From the NCBI RefSeq assembly GCF_030269645.1, contig NZ_BSTR01000002.1, forward strand, positions 248,001-312,000: a stretch of 64,000 bases of DNA, in the 5' to 3' direction. This stretch comes from Actinokineospora sp. NBRC 105648. GTDB lineage: Bacteria; Actinomycetota; Actinomycetes; Mycobacteriales; Pseudonocardiaceae. Shown here one piece after another: positions 10,722 to 19,449 of the stretch. A program made the translations under genes and the position numbers. Every line of letters starts with the position of its first letter. Within the stretch, counting starts at the first letter, position 1. The notes beneath the pieces were generated by a model that saw only the letters and a list, made by a program, of their open reading frames with translations, searched no databases and was not told the DNA's origin.

Positions 10722-11759
10722 GTGGACGGTATCGGCATCTCCGTCGGACTCGACGGCGGGCTGTTGTCCGTCACCCCGACCAACGCGGTGGGCAGGCTCG
10801 CCCTGGGCGGCGGCCCGCTCTCGGTGGCGGTGCGCGACATCGCGACGGTGACCGTGCACGACGCGGGCCCGCTGCGCAACGGTCGGATGGACCTGCGGCT
10901 GCGCGACGGGCGGCACTACCAGCTCGCGTTCACCCGGGCGCACCAGGCGGAGTTCACGCGGCTGCAAGACATCTTGGCCGCGCAGCGCGGTCCGCACGTC
11001 CCGCGTCCGCGACCGGCGGACGAGGCGGTCCCCTTGCGGGGGCGTGGCTTTTTCAACCAAGAGGTGCTGGAAGACCCAGACGCGGTGCGTGTGCTCTCCG
11101 GTGGGCCTTCCACCGGAGAGCGCGCGACCACCGCGGAGTTGCGCTTGCGTGACGACGGTGTGCAGGTTCTTATCGAAGGCCACGCCGCAGGCGTCTTACC
11201 GCCGGAAGCCGCTGAGGCTTACCGGGTTCCGCTCGCGCGGGTGCGCGGCGCGGGCACCTGCCGTGCGCGCGTGTGGTGGACGCGCGACCAACCGGAGTTC
11301 GCGGGCACGGTCGCACTCGACCTCGCCGAGCCGGAATACCTGGTGCCGCTCAACGAGATCGACCCGGCCGCCCTGCGCATCCCGCCTGGGCGGCCGTTCC
11401 AGCTCACCCACCAGGACGAGCACCTGGCAGTGCTGGCGCCCCTGGTCGACAGCGCCTACCTGCCGGGCAAGGCGCTCGTGGTGGGCAGCCTGCACCTGGT
11501 GGAACGGGCCGGGCCGCGCTCGACCAGCGTCGTGGTGGCGGTCCGGGTGGCCGGCCGCGACATCGGCGAGCTGGGCAGGCAGACCTCCAGCAGGCTGCGG
11601 CCGCTGCTCGGCCCGCTCGACGAGGCGGGGGTGCCGACCTACGCCGACGTGCACCTGCAGGGCAACGCCCTGGCCGTCGCCGGCCGGGTGTTGATCACTC
11701 CGCCGGAGGAGCTGCCGCCGGAGTTCGTCCAGCGGGTGCAGGCCCTGCTGCGAGCGTGA
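10722..11759 (+). CDS. Uncharacterised protein with DUF4429/PH-like N-terminal domain
   Basis: 345 residues, soluble. Residues 1-90 (GISVGLDGGLLSVTPTN, PLSVAVRDIATVTVHDAG, LRLRDGRHYQLAFTRAHQAEFTRL) look like a PH/DUF4429-type beta-sandwich. The middle and C-terminal parts (CRARVWWTRDQPEFAGTVALDL; YLPGKALVVGSLHLVERAGPRSTSVVVAVRVAGRDIGELG; ADVHLQGNALAVAGRVLI) look like beta-rich repeats resembling the HIRAN-adjacent regions of actinobacterial proteins. I do not recognise a function. GTG 10722 is supported by GTGAGGAGCGGGC. Its last 65 bp overlap, on the opposite strand, the end of the peptidase gene. Confidence 0.7.
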   Translation: MDGIGISVGLDGGLLSVTPTNAVGRLALGGGPLSVAVRDIATVTVHDAGPLRNGRMDLRLRDGRHYQLAFTRAHQAEFTRLQDILAAQRGPHVPRPRPADEAVPLRGRGFFNQEVLEDPDAVRVLSGGPSTGERATTAELRLRDDGVQVLIEGHAAGVLPPEAAEAYRVPLARVRGAGTCRARVWWTRDQPEFAGTVALDLAEPEYLVPLNEIDPAALRIPPGRPFQLTHQDEHLAVLAPLVDSAYLPGKALVVGSLHLVERAGPRSTSVVVAVRVAGRDIGELGRQTSSRLRPLLGPLDEAGVPTYADVHLQGNALAVAGRVLITPPEELPPEFVQRVQALLRA

Positions 11760-12960
11760 ACAGCTCGTCGAGCACCGCACCGCCGCTGACCCGCAATCCG
11801 TCGTGCTCGTACTCGGCCGTCCGCCACACCCGGGCGCCGATGAGGTCCGCGGTGGCGAGGGAGAGGTCGCGGGCGACGTACATGTCGTTCTCGTAGACGG
11901 CCGCGGTGACCGGGACCTCGTTGGCGCGCAAGCGGTCCAGGTCGTAGAGGCGCGACCAGCCGGCGCGCTCGGCCAGCAGCCGCCCGGCCGCGCGGAACGA
12001 CTCCAGCGCCGGGTCGTCGTAGGTCCAGGGGAAGATCATCTCGCCGGTGAACAGCAGCGGTTCGGCCGCGTCGAACTCGGGGAACTCCGCCCGGAGGCGC
12101 TGCGCCGACCAGTTCAGCGCGCCGTCACCGTCGGCGTAGGTGGGCTCGTGCAGCACCGCGTACAGCGGGCTCGCCGCCGCCCACGACACCTCGCGGTCGA
12201 CGCCCCAGAGAAACGCGTCGGACAGTTCCGCGCCGTCGAACGGCGCTTCGAGCAGGTAGTGCAACCGAGCACTTCCCGTGGCGGCGCCCAAGAGGTTGCC
12301 GAGAGACTGGAACACTGGCACGGTCAACCGGCGGCCGTTGGGCAGGCGCACGTCGTTAGCGCGCAGGTGTTGCGCGATCGCGGCCGCGCGATCCACATCT
12401 GCGGGGAAACGCTCGTAGTGCGCGGAGTTCTTAGCGGCGACGGTGGTGTAAAGGCTGCGGTAGACGTCGTCCGCGGTGACGCCAAGACCGGGAAGACCAC
12501 CGGTGACGAACGCCTCGCGAAGACCCTCGGGCGCCGTGGACAGGTACGCCAGGATGCAGAACCCGCCAAAGCTCTGGCCCAGCACGCTCCACGGCACACC
12601 GTCGCCCAGCGTCCGCCGGATCCGCTCGGCGTCGCGCACGATCGAGTCGGCGCGGAAGTGCGTGAGGTACTCGGCCTGCGCCGCCGGTTCGCCGACCGCC
12701 CCGAGGCTTCGCCGGGTGACCGGTGTCGACCGGCCCGTGCCGCGCTGGTCGAGCAGGAGCACCCGGTAGCGGCGCAGCGCCGTGTGCAGCCAGCCCTCGT
12801 CACCCAGCGGGCGCGGTGAGGCGAATCCCGGGCCACCGTTGAGGAAGAGCAGCCACGGCAGGCTCGGGTCGCCCACCTCGCGCGCGTAGACCTCGATCTG
12901 CGCGCCGCCCGGGTCGGCGTGGTCGAGCGGGACGGTGAAGAGGTGATCGGTGGTCCGCAC
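11695..12960 (-). CDS. S33-family proline iminopeptidase-like alpha/beta hydrolase
   Basis: 421 residues. The oxyanion motif LNGGPGFASPRPL is followed by LLLDQRGTGRSTPV and the nucleophile elbow SVLGQSFGGFCILAYLS, all hallmarks of peptidase family S33 (prolyl aminopeptidase). The catalytic Asp/His are expected in the C-terminal AAVYENDMYVARDLS and EYEHDGLRVSG segments. It should remove N-terminal proline or other residues from peptides in the cytosol; no signal peptide is seen. The GTG at 12960 abuts the TGA of the DUF4262 gene (TGAGTG), so the two are translationally coupled. The 3' end overlaps the convergent gene by 65 bp. Confidence 0.88.
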   Translation of the reverse strand: MRTTDHLFTVPLDHADPGGAQIEVYAREVGDPSLPWLLFLNGGPGFASPRPLGDEGWLHTALRRYRVLLLDQRGTGRSTPVTRRSLGAVGEPAAQAEYLTHFRADSIVRDAERIRRTLGDGVPWSVLGQSFGGFCILAYLSTAPEGLREAFVTGGLPGLGVTADDVYRSLYTTVAAKNSAHYERFPADVDRAAAIAQHLRANDVRLPNGRRLTVPVFQSLGNLLGAATGSARLHYLLEAPFDGAELSDAFLWGVDREVSWAAASPLYAVLHEPTYADGDGALNWSAQRLRAEFPEFDAAEPLLFTGEMIFPWTYDDPALESFRAAGRLLAERAGWSRLYDLDRLRANEVPVTAAVYENDMYVARDLSLATADLIGARVWRTAEYEHDGLRVSGGAVLDELFTLAAGPAPAGRTPAAAPPAE

Positions 12961-13797
12961 TCAGGCCTCCTGCACCGACTGCCACGCCCGCTCACTCGCC
13001 GCGCGCTCGTCCGCGGTGATGTCGGTGCTGACCCACCCGCCGTTCTCCCGCACCAGGGCTTGTCCCTCTTCCATGACGTCGCAGTCGCGCAGCCCGGGGT
13101 AGCGCACGACGAGCTCACCCAGGAAGGCCAGGCAGAGGTCGTCGGCGGCGTGGCCGCGCTCGTCGAGCACGTCGAAGACGCTGTCGTCGAACCCGATCCA
13201 CGCGGGCTCTTGGCCGCCCGCCAGCACCGACCGCGTGGTGAGCGCGTACGAGTCCGGCGCCGCGGGCAGGTCGAAGTCCGGGGCCAGCTCGCCGACCAGC
13301 CGCCACCCGCCCGGCGGGTGCTCGTCCACCGGCAGCCACGTGTGCGCCTGCTGGGTGCGGCAGCCCTCGACCACGCCCTCGTCCCACGGCCACAGACCGT
13401 GCTCGTCGGGCCACACCAGCTGCAGGAACGGGCCCTCGTCCCCGTCGTAGAACCGCTCGGCGGTGCCGAACAGCGCCTCGTGCCACGACGGGTGCACCGC
13501 GCGCAGCCGCACCGGGGCGGCCTCGATGACGCCCTCGACGTCGGTGTCGTCGGCGGGCCACCCGTGCTCGCGCCCGAGGTCGACCGCGGCGTTGAGCCAG
13601 TTCTGCATGTCCTCGCCGTCGAGGCCGAACATGACGATCTCGGGTCGCTGGAAGCTGTGCCGCAGCCCGACGGTGTAGGCGAAGTCGACCTGGGCGGCGA
13701 TCCGCAGGGCGCACCACCCGTGCTCCCGCACCGTGTCGGTGATGGCGGCCAGCTGGTCGTCCGGCTTGTCGGCGCAGAGCACGCAACGGCAGGTCAC
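12961..13797 (-). CDS. DUF4262 domain protein
   Basis: 278 residues from GTG 13797, which opens the cysteine-rich start TCRCVLC. A DUF4262 domain follows (about 15-150): VREHGWCALRI, FAYTVGLRHSFQRPEIVMFGLDGEDMQNWLN, then LQLVWPDEHGLWPWDEG. The second half contains a further Trp/Asp-rich region of unknown fold. The family has no known activity. It lies upstream of, and is coupled to, the S33 peptidase gene. The frame continues upstream to 13983, but that part is not family-like. No strong ribosome-binding site is visible, so the start is moderately certain. Confidence 0.8.
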   Translation of the reverse strand: MTCRCVLCADKPDDQLAAITDTVREHGWCALRIAAQVDFAYTVGLRHSFQRPEIVMFGLDGEDMQNWLNAAVDLGREHGWPADDTDVEGVIEAAPVRLRAVHPSWHEALFGTAERFYDGDEGPFLQLVWPDEHGLWPWDEGVVEGCRTQQAHTWLPVDEHPPGGWRLVGELAPDFDLPAAPDSYALTTRSVLAGGQEPAWIGFDDSVFDVLDERGHAADDLCLAFLGELVVRYPGLRDCDVMEEGQALVRENGGWVSTDITADERAASERAWQSVQEA

Positions 13798-14017
13798 GGC
13801 CCGGACTCTACACAGCCGCAACGGCCCGGCGATCTTGATGCTGACCGCGGACGCGGCTGCCCGGCACCCAGCCACCGCGCAGGGCAACCGACACGTGGCG
13901 CGGCGGTGTACACCGGGTGGCGGCCGGGTGGTCCGCGCCGAACTGGTGCTGTGACGTCGCAGTGCACGGGCAGGTCCCGCCACGCGGCACTGGTCCGAGT
14001 GCGCCCGCGGACACGCT

Positions 14018-14644
14018 CTAGTGGAGCCCGACCGCCGGGGGAGCGGTGCCCGACCGCGCCCACTCGGCGAGCAGGTCTCGATCGACCAGGGTGATCCGCG
14101 CCCGCGCGGCCACTTCCGCGGCGGGCTTCGTGTACCTGGTCGTGGTGACCATCAGGGCGATCTGGGCGTGGTGGACAAACCACGCCGTGCCGGTGAACAG
14201 CTGGACCTCCTTGCTGCCTACCTTCCTGTTCACGTGGTCGTAGCGCTTGCACTGCACCACCACGCGGGATCCCGCCGGGCTCAGTGCCACCACGTCGGCG
14301 CCCGCGTCGCCCGCGCCGCCGACCACCCGCACGTCCGCGCAGCCCGAACGCCGCAGCAGCCGGGCCACCCAGTGTTCGAAGTCGTGTCCGCTCATGCCGT
14401 CGGTGACCGCGATCCGCTGGTCCCGCTCCGCCCGCAGCGCGGCCTCGGCCCGCCGCCCGCGGTGCCACAAGCCGGCGAACAGGGCCGCGCCCACCAGCAG
14501 GACCAGACCGCCGGTGGCGAACAGCACCGGGTGCCGCTCGATCTGCCGCAGCACGAACAGGATGCCGAGCACGACCGCGACGGACGCGGCTGCGGTCATA
14601 CCCTCAAGTATCTTTTTTCGCTTTCGGCGCCTCTTCCGTGCCAT
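14018..14644 (-). CDS. Membrane-anchored Mrr-like restriction endonuclease
   Basis: 208 residues. A very basic N-terminus (MARKRRRKRKK) is followed by two hydrophobic helices (about 15-35 and 42-65). An Mrr_cat PD-(D/E)xK nuclease domain follows: GHDFEHWVARLLRRSGC, GGAGDAGADVVAL (catalytic Asp) and SRVVVQCKRYD (QxK). The C-terminus TTTRYTKPAAEVAARARITLVDRDLLAEWA is the typical tail of this fold. ATG 14644 has a near-perfect site, AAGGAGGGGAA. The active site looks intact, so it should cleave DNA, probably modified or foreign, at the membrane. It is divergent from the VWA/PP2C/kinase operon (244-bp gap) and may belong to the same system. Confidence 0.85.
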   Translation of the reverse strand: MARKRRRKRKKILEGMTAAASVAVVLGILFVLRQIERHPVLFATGGLVLLVGAALFAGLWHRGRRAEAALRAERDQRIAVTDGMSGHDFEHWVARLLRRSGCADVRVVGGAGDAGADVVALSPAGSRVVVQCKRYDHVNRKVGSKEVQLFTGTAWFVHHAQIALMVTTTRYTKPAAEVAARARITLVDRDLLAEWARSGTAPPAVGLH

Positions 14645-14888
14645 TTCCCCTCCTTTCGCCGCACTCCCACCCAGCAGATGATCATGGCAGGAGTGCGCGG
14701 TCGACCAGACCAGTAGGGGTTTCCCCCCGATTGGGTGGGCCGTCGATGTGAATCCGGGTTTGGCGCCGGAGCGGCAATCGGGGGGCGCTACGCTCGCGCA
14801 CAGTGGTACGACCTGTAGCGCTTGTCGAGTCGGCACAATCGAGTCGGTCCGGAATCGGCTGGTTGCAGTGCAGAGGTGGGATTCACGC

Positions 14889-15725
14889 ATGACCTACGCC
14901 GCGGAGATCAGCCGGTCCAATCCGACCTGCTTCCTCTTCCTGGTCGACCAGTCGGCCTCGATGGGCGACCCGATCGGTGGCGAGGTGCCGCAGCGCAAGG
15001 CGGATGTGGTGGCCGACGCCATCAACCGGCTGCTCACCGAGCTGAGCGTCAAGTGCGCCAAGGAGGAGGGCGTGCGGGACTACTTCCACGTCGCGGTGAT
15101 CGGCTACGGGCACGCGGTCGGGTCGGCCTTCACCGGCACGCTCGCGGGGCGCGACCTGGTGCCGTTGAGCGAGGTCGCCGAGAACCCGGCGCGAGTCGAG
15201 GAGCGCCGCAAGAAGGTCCCCGACGGCGCGGGTGGACTGGTCGAGACGGCCAGCAGCTTCCCGGTCTGGTTGGACCCGGTGGCCAACGGCGGCACCCCGA
15301 TGTGCCGGGCCCTGTCCTACGCCGAGTCGCTGGTGTCCCGGTGGCTCGCCGAGCACCCCGGGTGCTTCCCGCCGATCGTGCTCAACCTCACCGACGGCGA
15401 GTCGACCGACGGCGACCCCACCGCCGCGGCCTCGACCATCCCACTGCAGGTGAGCACGGACGGCTCGGTCCTGCTGTTCAACCTGCACGTCTCGGGTGCG
15501 GGCGCCTCGCCGACCACCTTCCCGGACAGCGACGCCTCGCTTCCCGACGCCTACTCGCGCACGCTGTTCGGGATGTCGAGCCCGCTGCCGCCGCACATGC
15601 GGTCCTACGCGGCGCAGCAGGGGTTCGGCACGAGCGACGCCACGCGCGGGTTCGTCTACAACGCCGATATCGCCTCGGTCGTGCAGTTCCTGGACATCGG
15701 GACGCGCGCGACAGACCTGCGCTGA
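14889..15725 (+). CDS. TerY-like von Willebrand A domain protein
   Basis: 278 residues, first gene of a three-gene operon. A VWA domain with a complete MIDAS is visible: D20-x-S22-x-S24 (FLFLVDQSASMGD), the GGTPM threonine and NLTDGESTDGDP. VWA domains of this kind bind a metal-dependent ligand or partner protein. TerY-type VWA proteins act with a PP2C phosphatase and a kinase, which are exactly the next two genes. ATG 14889 follows GAGGTGGG; the frame is open upstream to 14748 without homology. The C-terminus (ATRGFVYNADIASVVQFLDIGTRA) matches the family. No signal peptide, so it is cytosolic. Confidence 0.87.
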   Translation: MTYAAEISRSNPTCFLFLVDQSASMGDPIGGEVPQRKADVVADAINRLLTELSVKCAKEEGVRDYFHVAVIGYGHAVGSAFTGTLAGRDLVPLSEVAENPARVEERRKKVPDGAGGLVETASSFPVWLDPVANGGTPMCRALSYAESLVSRWLAEHPGCFPPIVLNLTDGESTDGDPTAAASTIPLQVSTDGSVLLFNLHVSGAGASPTTFPDSDASLPDAYSRTLFGMSSPLPPHMRSYAAQQGFGTSDATRGFVYNADIASVVQFLDIGTRATDLR

Positions 15726-15728
15726 TCC

Positions 15729-16541
15729 GTGGGCGTGTTCATCTCGTCGCTGCGCGTCCCCAAGAGCGGGAGCACCCCACGTGAGTGCGAGGACGCGGTC
15801 GCTGCCTTCCCACCCGCCGACCCGGAGACCTGGCTGACCGACCCGGTGTCGGTGGCGATTTCCGACGGCGCGTCGGAGAGCCTGTTGGCGGGGGAGTGGG
15901 CCGCCCTGCTGACCGACTCGGTCGTCGACGCCGTCCGCGATGACCAGTACCTCCTGCACGACGACCGGCACGTGGCCTCGGCGCTGGTGGACGCCGCCGT
16001 CCAGTGGCGCCGCTGGGTCGGCGAGTACGTCGCGCGTCGGGTCGGGAACGGTCGTCCCATCGCCTGGTACGAACGACCCAAGCTGGACCGCGGTCCACAC
16101 GCGACAGTGCTGGCGGCGCGGTTCGACCACCACCCCGCCTCGCTATCCACCAGTTGGACGGCGGCCGCGTTGGGCGACACCTGTCTCTTCCACACCAGGG
16201 GTGCGCGGTTGCTGCACGCGTTCCCGCTGGAGTCGGCGGCGGCGTTCGGCAATTCCCCGGGCCTGGTCAACGGTTTCAGCCACGACCACGCTCTGCTGGC
16301 ACACCACGTCCAGACCGCGTCGGGGACCGCGGACCAGGGCGACCAGTTCTTCCTGTGCACCGACGCGCTCGCCGCCTGGTTCCTCGCCGAGACCGAACGC
16401 GGTGGACATCCGGGGGAGACCCTGTGCAACTTCACCCGATCCGGTGATCTCGCCGGGTTCGAGACGTGGCTGGGGGATCTGCGCTCGGCAGGCGCGATGG
16501 GCAACGACGACGTCACCGTCGTGCACGTGGACCTGGGGTAG
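15729..16541 (+). CDS. PP2C-like serine/threonine phosphatase of a TerY-P-type triad
   Basis: 270 residues starting at GTG 15729, three bases after the VWA gene stop. PP2C landmarks: VAISDGASES (metal-binding Asp), TAAALGDTCLFHTRG, QFFLCTDALAAWFL and the terminal NDDVTVVHVDL. The spacing fits the short standalone phosphatases that accompany VWA and kinase genes. It probably dephosphorylates the kinase or the VWA protein encoded beside it. Its stop lies ten bases before the kinase start, so the three genes form one transcription unit. The phosphatase fold is well supported; substrates are inference. Confidence 0.85.
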   Translation: MGVFISSLRVPKSGSTPRECEDAVAAFPPADPETWLTDPVSVAISDGASESLLAGEWAALLTDSVVDAVRDDQYLLHDDRHVASALVDAAVQWRRWVGEYVARRVGNGRPIAWYERPKLDRGPHATVLAARFDHHPASLSTSWTAAALGDTCLFHTRGARLLHAFPLESAAAFGNSPGLVNGFSHDHALLAHHVQTASGTADQGDQFFLCTDALAAWFLAETERGGHPGETLCNFTRSGDLAGFETWLGDLRSAGAMGNDDVTVVHVDLG

Positions 16542-16551
16542 GGCGGGGTTC

Positions 16552-18675
16552 GTGGATCAACGACCCCGTTCGCAGCCCTCCGGTGCGACTTATGTCGAGG
16601 CGCTGCAGAACACATCGCTGTGTTTCCGCGGCACCGACCTGGCTGGCGCGGCGGTGACCACCGACTCCCTCGGGCGGCCGAGGCCCATCTCCGGGAACTT
16701 CGCCAGCGTCTTCTCGCTGACGGCTGTGGACGGCGTCCGGTACGCGGTCAAGTGCTTCACCCGGGAGGTGCAGTCGCAGGCCGTCCGCTACCGGGCGATC
16801 AGCGAGCACCTCGCCCGCTCGACCTACGACTGGGTGGTCCGCTTCGACTACGTCGAGCGGGGCATCCTGGTCGAGGGCCACTGGTTCGCCATCCTACGGA
16901 TGGAGTGGGTTGAGGCGGTCAACCTCGCCCGCTGGGTGGAGCGCAACCTCGGCGACCCCGCCGCTCTGGCCCGCGCGGGCGAGCGCTTCGGCAGACTGGT
17001 CACCGAACTCGCCGAGGCGGGCATCGGGCACGGCGACCTGCAGCACGGCAACCTGTTGGTGACCCCCGACGGGAGCATGCGGCTGGTGGACTACGACGGC
17101 ATGTACGTGCCCGCGCTCGCAGGCATGGCCGCCGCCGAGATGGGGCACCGCAACTACCAGTCACCCGGTCGCTCGACCACGCAGTTCGGTCCTACCATCG
17201 ATCGGTTCTCGGCCTGGGTGATCTACCTGTCCCTGCTAGGTGTGGCGGCGGATCCCTCGCTGTGGGCGCGGTTGCGCGACCAAGACGCCGAGCACCTCCT
17301 CCTCGCCGAGGCCGACTTCGCCGATCCCGACGCCTCGTTGCGGCTGGGCGCGCTGCTCAGCCACCCGAACCCACAGTTGCGCGAGGTGGCCGAACGGTTC
17401 CGGCAGGTGCTCGTGCGGCAGCCGGACTCACCCCCGGGCCTGCCGCTCGCACTCGGCAGCGCGGTCACCGCCCCGCTGCCCCAGTCCGCACCGAGGCCGG
17501 AGGGGACCGGCGGGCTGCCACCGTGGATCGCGGGCCACCTGCGGCAGGCCAACCCCGTGGTACTCCCGCCGGTGACCTTCTCCCACCGGTACCCCGGGGT
17601 ACTGAGGTGGACGCTGCCCGCGGTCCTGCTGGCGTGGGTCCTGCTTGTCGTCTCGGCCGCTGTCGTCCCGGCGGTTGCCGTGGGCGGGGCGCTCCTGACC
17701 GCGCTCGCGAGTGCGGGAGTCGCCCTGGTGGCTTACCTCCGTCAACCCGAGACAGCGCGGGCGCGCACGGCTCGTGCCGAGTACAACCGGGCGAAGTGGG
17801 CCGAGAGCACCGCCGCGCGGGTCCATGGCGAGGTTGACGACCGAACCCGACAGGTCGTTCGGAGCGCCGGTACCGCCAAGGCCGATCACGACCGGGAACG
17901 AGCCAACCTGCAACTGGAGCACGATCGAGCACTGGCCGCCGTGCAGCGGGCCACCCAGCGGGCCGTTGCCAAGGTCGAACTCGATGTCCGCTCGCTGACG
18001 AGCGAACACGGTCTCGCCGAGCGTGCGTTGCTCACCACCAAGCAGCAGGAGCACACCCGGTCGTACCTGGCGAGGTTCACGATCAAGTCCGCAGGCGTGG
18101 ACGGCATCGGTACGACACTGGTGGCGAACCTCCGTTCCCACGGGATCAGCACCGCCGCCGACTTCCTGGAGGTCGAGTACAGCACCAACGGGCAGTACCA
18201 GAGCAGAATCGCGAGATTCGTCCTCACCTCTGGTTCACGAGTGCGGGTCCCCGGGGTCGGCGAGGTCAAGGCGGGACGCCTGGACAGCTGGCGGCTCTCC
18301 TTGGCGCACAACGCGATGCGGACCCAGCCCACCGCGCTCACGCCCCACGACGGGCAGGTTCTCAAGAACCGCTTCGAGCAGCGCGCGGTAGCGCTGAAGG
18401 CCGAACAAGCCCGGGCGCACGAGTCCGAACGGGTGCGACGGCTGGAACTGCGCAAGACACTAGTCGACCAGCAGAGCGCCCTGGCGAACACAGTGAGGGC
18501 GGCCGACATGGCCGCCGCCAGAGCGCGTGCCGCACACGAGCGCGAGCTCTCGGAGAGCAAGATCGCCTTCGAACGAGCACAGCGAGAACTCCTCGACGCG
18601 GCCACCCTGGTGGGCTCCTACAAGGACATCACCTACCAGCGGTACTTGCGGCTAGTTTTGACTGGGACGAAGTGA
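16552..18675 (+). CDS. Protein kinase with membrane segments, coiled coils and helix-hairpin-helix domain
   Basis: 707 residues from GTG 16552. The kinase domain (about 45-300) has the glycine loop ISGNFASVF, K67 (YAVKCF), the catalytic loop H160-GDLQHGN and the metal-binding LVDYDGMY (a DYD variant of DFG). Two hydrophobic helices follow (about 352-372 and 374-396). A charged coiled coil (400-500) precedes tandem helix-hairpin-helix-like elements (GVDGIGTTLVANLRSHGIS and VRVPGVGEVKAGRLDSWR, about 512-580), then a second coiled coil (600-685). HhH elements normally bind DNA non-specifically, so this protein may link phospho-signalling to DNA. It completes the VWA/PP2C/kinase triad. The last 24 bp overlap the convergent HNH gene. 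Confidence 0.87.
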   Translation: MDQRPRSQPSGATYVEALQNTSLCFRGTDLAGAAVTTDSLGRPRPISGNFASVFSLTAVDGVRYAVKCFTREVQSQAVRYRAISEHLARSTYDWVVRFDYVERGILVEGHWFAILRMEWVEAVNLARWVERNLGDPAALARAGERFGRLVTELAEAGIGHGDLQHGNLLVTPDGSMRLVDYDGMYVPALAGMAAAEMGHRNYQSPGRSTTQFGPTIDRFSAWVIYLSLLGVAADPSLWARLRDQDAEHLLLAEADFADPDASLRLGALLSHPNPQLREVAERFRQVLVRQPDSPPGLPLALGSAVTAPLPQSAPRPEGTGGLPPWIAGHLRQANPVVLPPVTFSHRYPGVLRWTLPAVLLAWVLLVVSAAVVPAVAVGGALLTALASAGVALVAYLRQPETARARTARAEYNRAKWAESTAARVHGEVDDRTRQVVRSAGTAKADHDRERANLQLEHDRALAAVQRATQRAVAKVELDVRSLTSEHGLAERALLTTKQQEHTRSYLARFTIKSAGVDGIGTTLVANLRSHGISTAADFLEVEYSTNGQYQSRIARFVLTSGSRVRVPGVGEVKAGRLDSWRLSLAHNAMRTQPTALTPHDGQVLKNRFEQRAVALKAEQARAHESERVRRLELRKTLVDQQSALANTVRAADMAAARARAAHERELSESKIAFERAQRELLDAATLVGSYKDITYQRYLRLVLTGTK

Positions 18676-19359
18676 AAGCGCGGCCCGTGCCGCGTCCGGA
18701 CGAGCCGCTGCGGCCGGGGGCTGGACCACGGTGATGCCCGAGGTCATCAGGATGGACAGGTCCAGGGCCCACTCAACCTTGGAGCGTTCCTCCCATAGCG
18801 AGAACGCCTCCCCCACGTGGATGTCCGCTTCCGCCGCGGACAGGCCGGCGACGGCCATCAGGTGTGTGAAGGCATCGTCGGCGAGGCCCTTGAGCTGCGC
18901 CAAGCCGAAGTGCGTGCTCCGGTGGCAGTCGGTGCACAGGCAGATGAGCCTGCGCAGGGCTTGGACGTGCCGGGTCTCGTCGTAGGACCAGCGCTCGTGC
19001 ACCTCCAGCCAGCGCTTCTCCCGCGGGTCCTCGCGCCGCGCACAGGCTTCACACACCTGCCCGGCGCGCTTGGTAACCATGCGGCGCAACCGTTCCCAGT
19101 CGCGCTGGTCGACGCACGAGCGGACATTGGTGAACCAGCAGGAACTGGGCACCAGGTCCACGAACAGCCCCGCCCCGAACCCGCGATCCTCACCGGGAAG
19201 CAGGTCCGGCACCTCCGGCAACGCCTCCCACCGCGCCAACCCAACCACCCCGGCACGCGGCGCATACCAACGCTTCCCCGTCGGATCCCACCGCGCACCC
19301 AGCGCCTTGGCCTCGTCCTTGTCCCGATAGGGGACATCCAGCCAGACGCGTTCAGCCAT
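18652..19359 (-). CDS. DUF5710 domain fused to an HNH-like zinc domain
   Basis: 235 residues. Residues 1-40 (VWLDVPYRDKDEAKALGARWD, then WYAPRAG) form a DUF5710 domain, a small module found on DNA-processing proteins. An HNH-like domain follows with C103-x2-C106, the H121-E122 pair (EVHERWSYD), C142-x2-C145 and H146/H150 (CTDCHRSTHFG). That layout could cleave or bind nucleic acid. ATG 19359 is preceded by GGGAGGTGGCTGA. It converges on the kinase gene, overlapping it by 24 bp, and with the Mrr gene brackets the triad, suggesting a joint nucleic-acid-targeting function. Nuclease activity is inferred from the motif only. Confidence 0.75.
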   Translation of the reverse strand: MAERVWLDVPYRDKDEAKALGARWDPTGKRWYAPRAGVVGLARWEALPEVPDLLPGEDRGFGAGLFVDLVPSSCWFTNVRSCVDQRDWERLRRMVTKRAGQVCEACARREDPREKRWLEVHERWSYDETRHVQALRRLICLCTDCHRSTHFGLAQLKGLADDAFTHLMAVAGLSAAEADIHVGEAFSLWEERSKVEWALDLSILMTSGITVVQPPAAAARPDAARAALSLRPSQN

Positions 19360-19449
19360 TCAGCCACCTCCCAAGAGCTGCCGGAGCGGTCAGGAGCGCA
19401 GCCTATCGAGTGGCGTTCGACGCCGTGCGACCAGCGAACCGGCCCTGGA

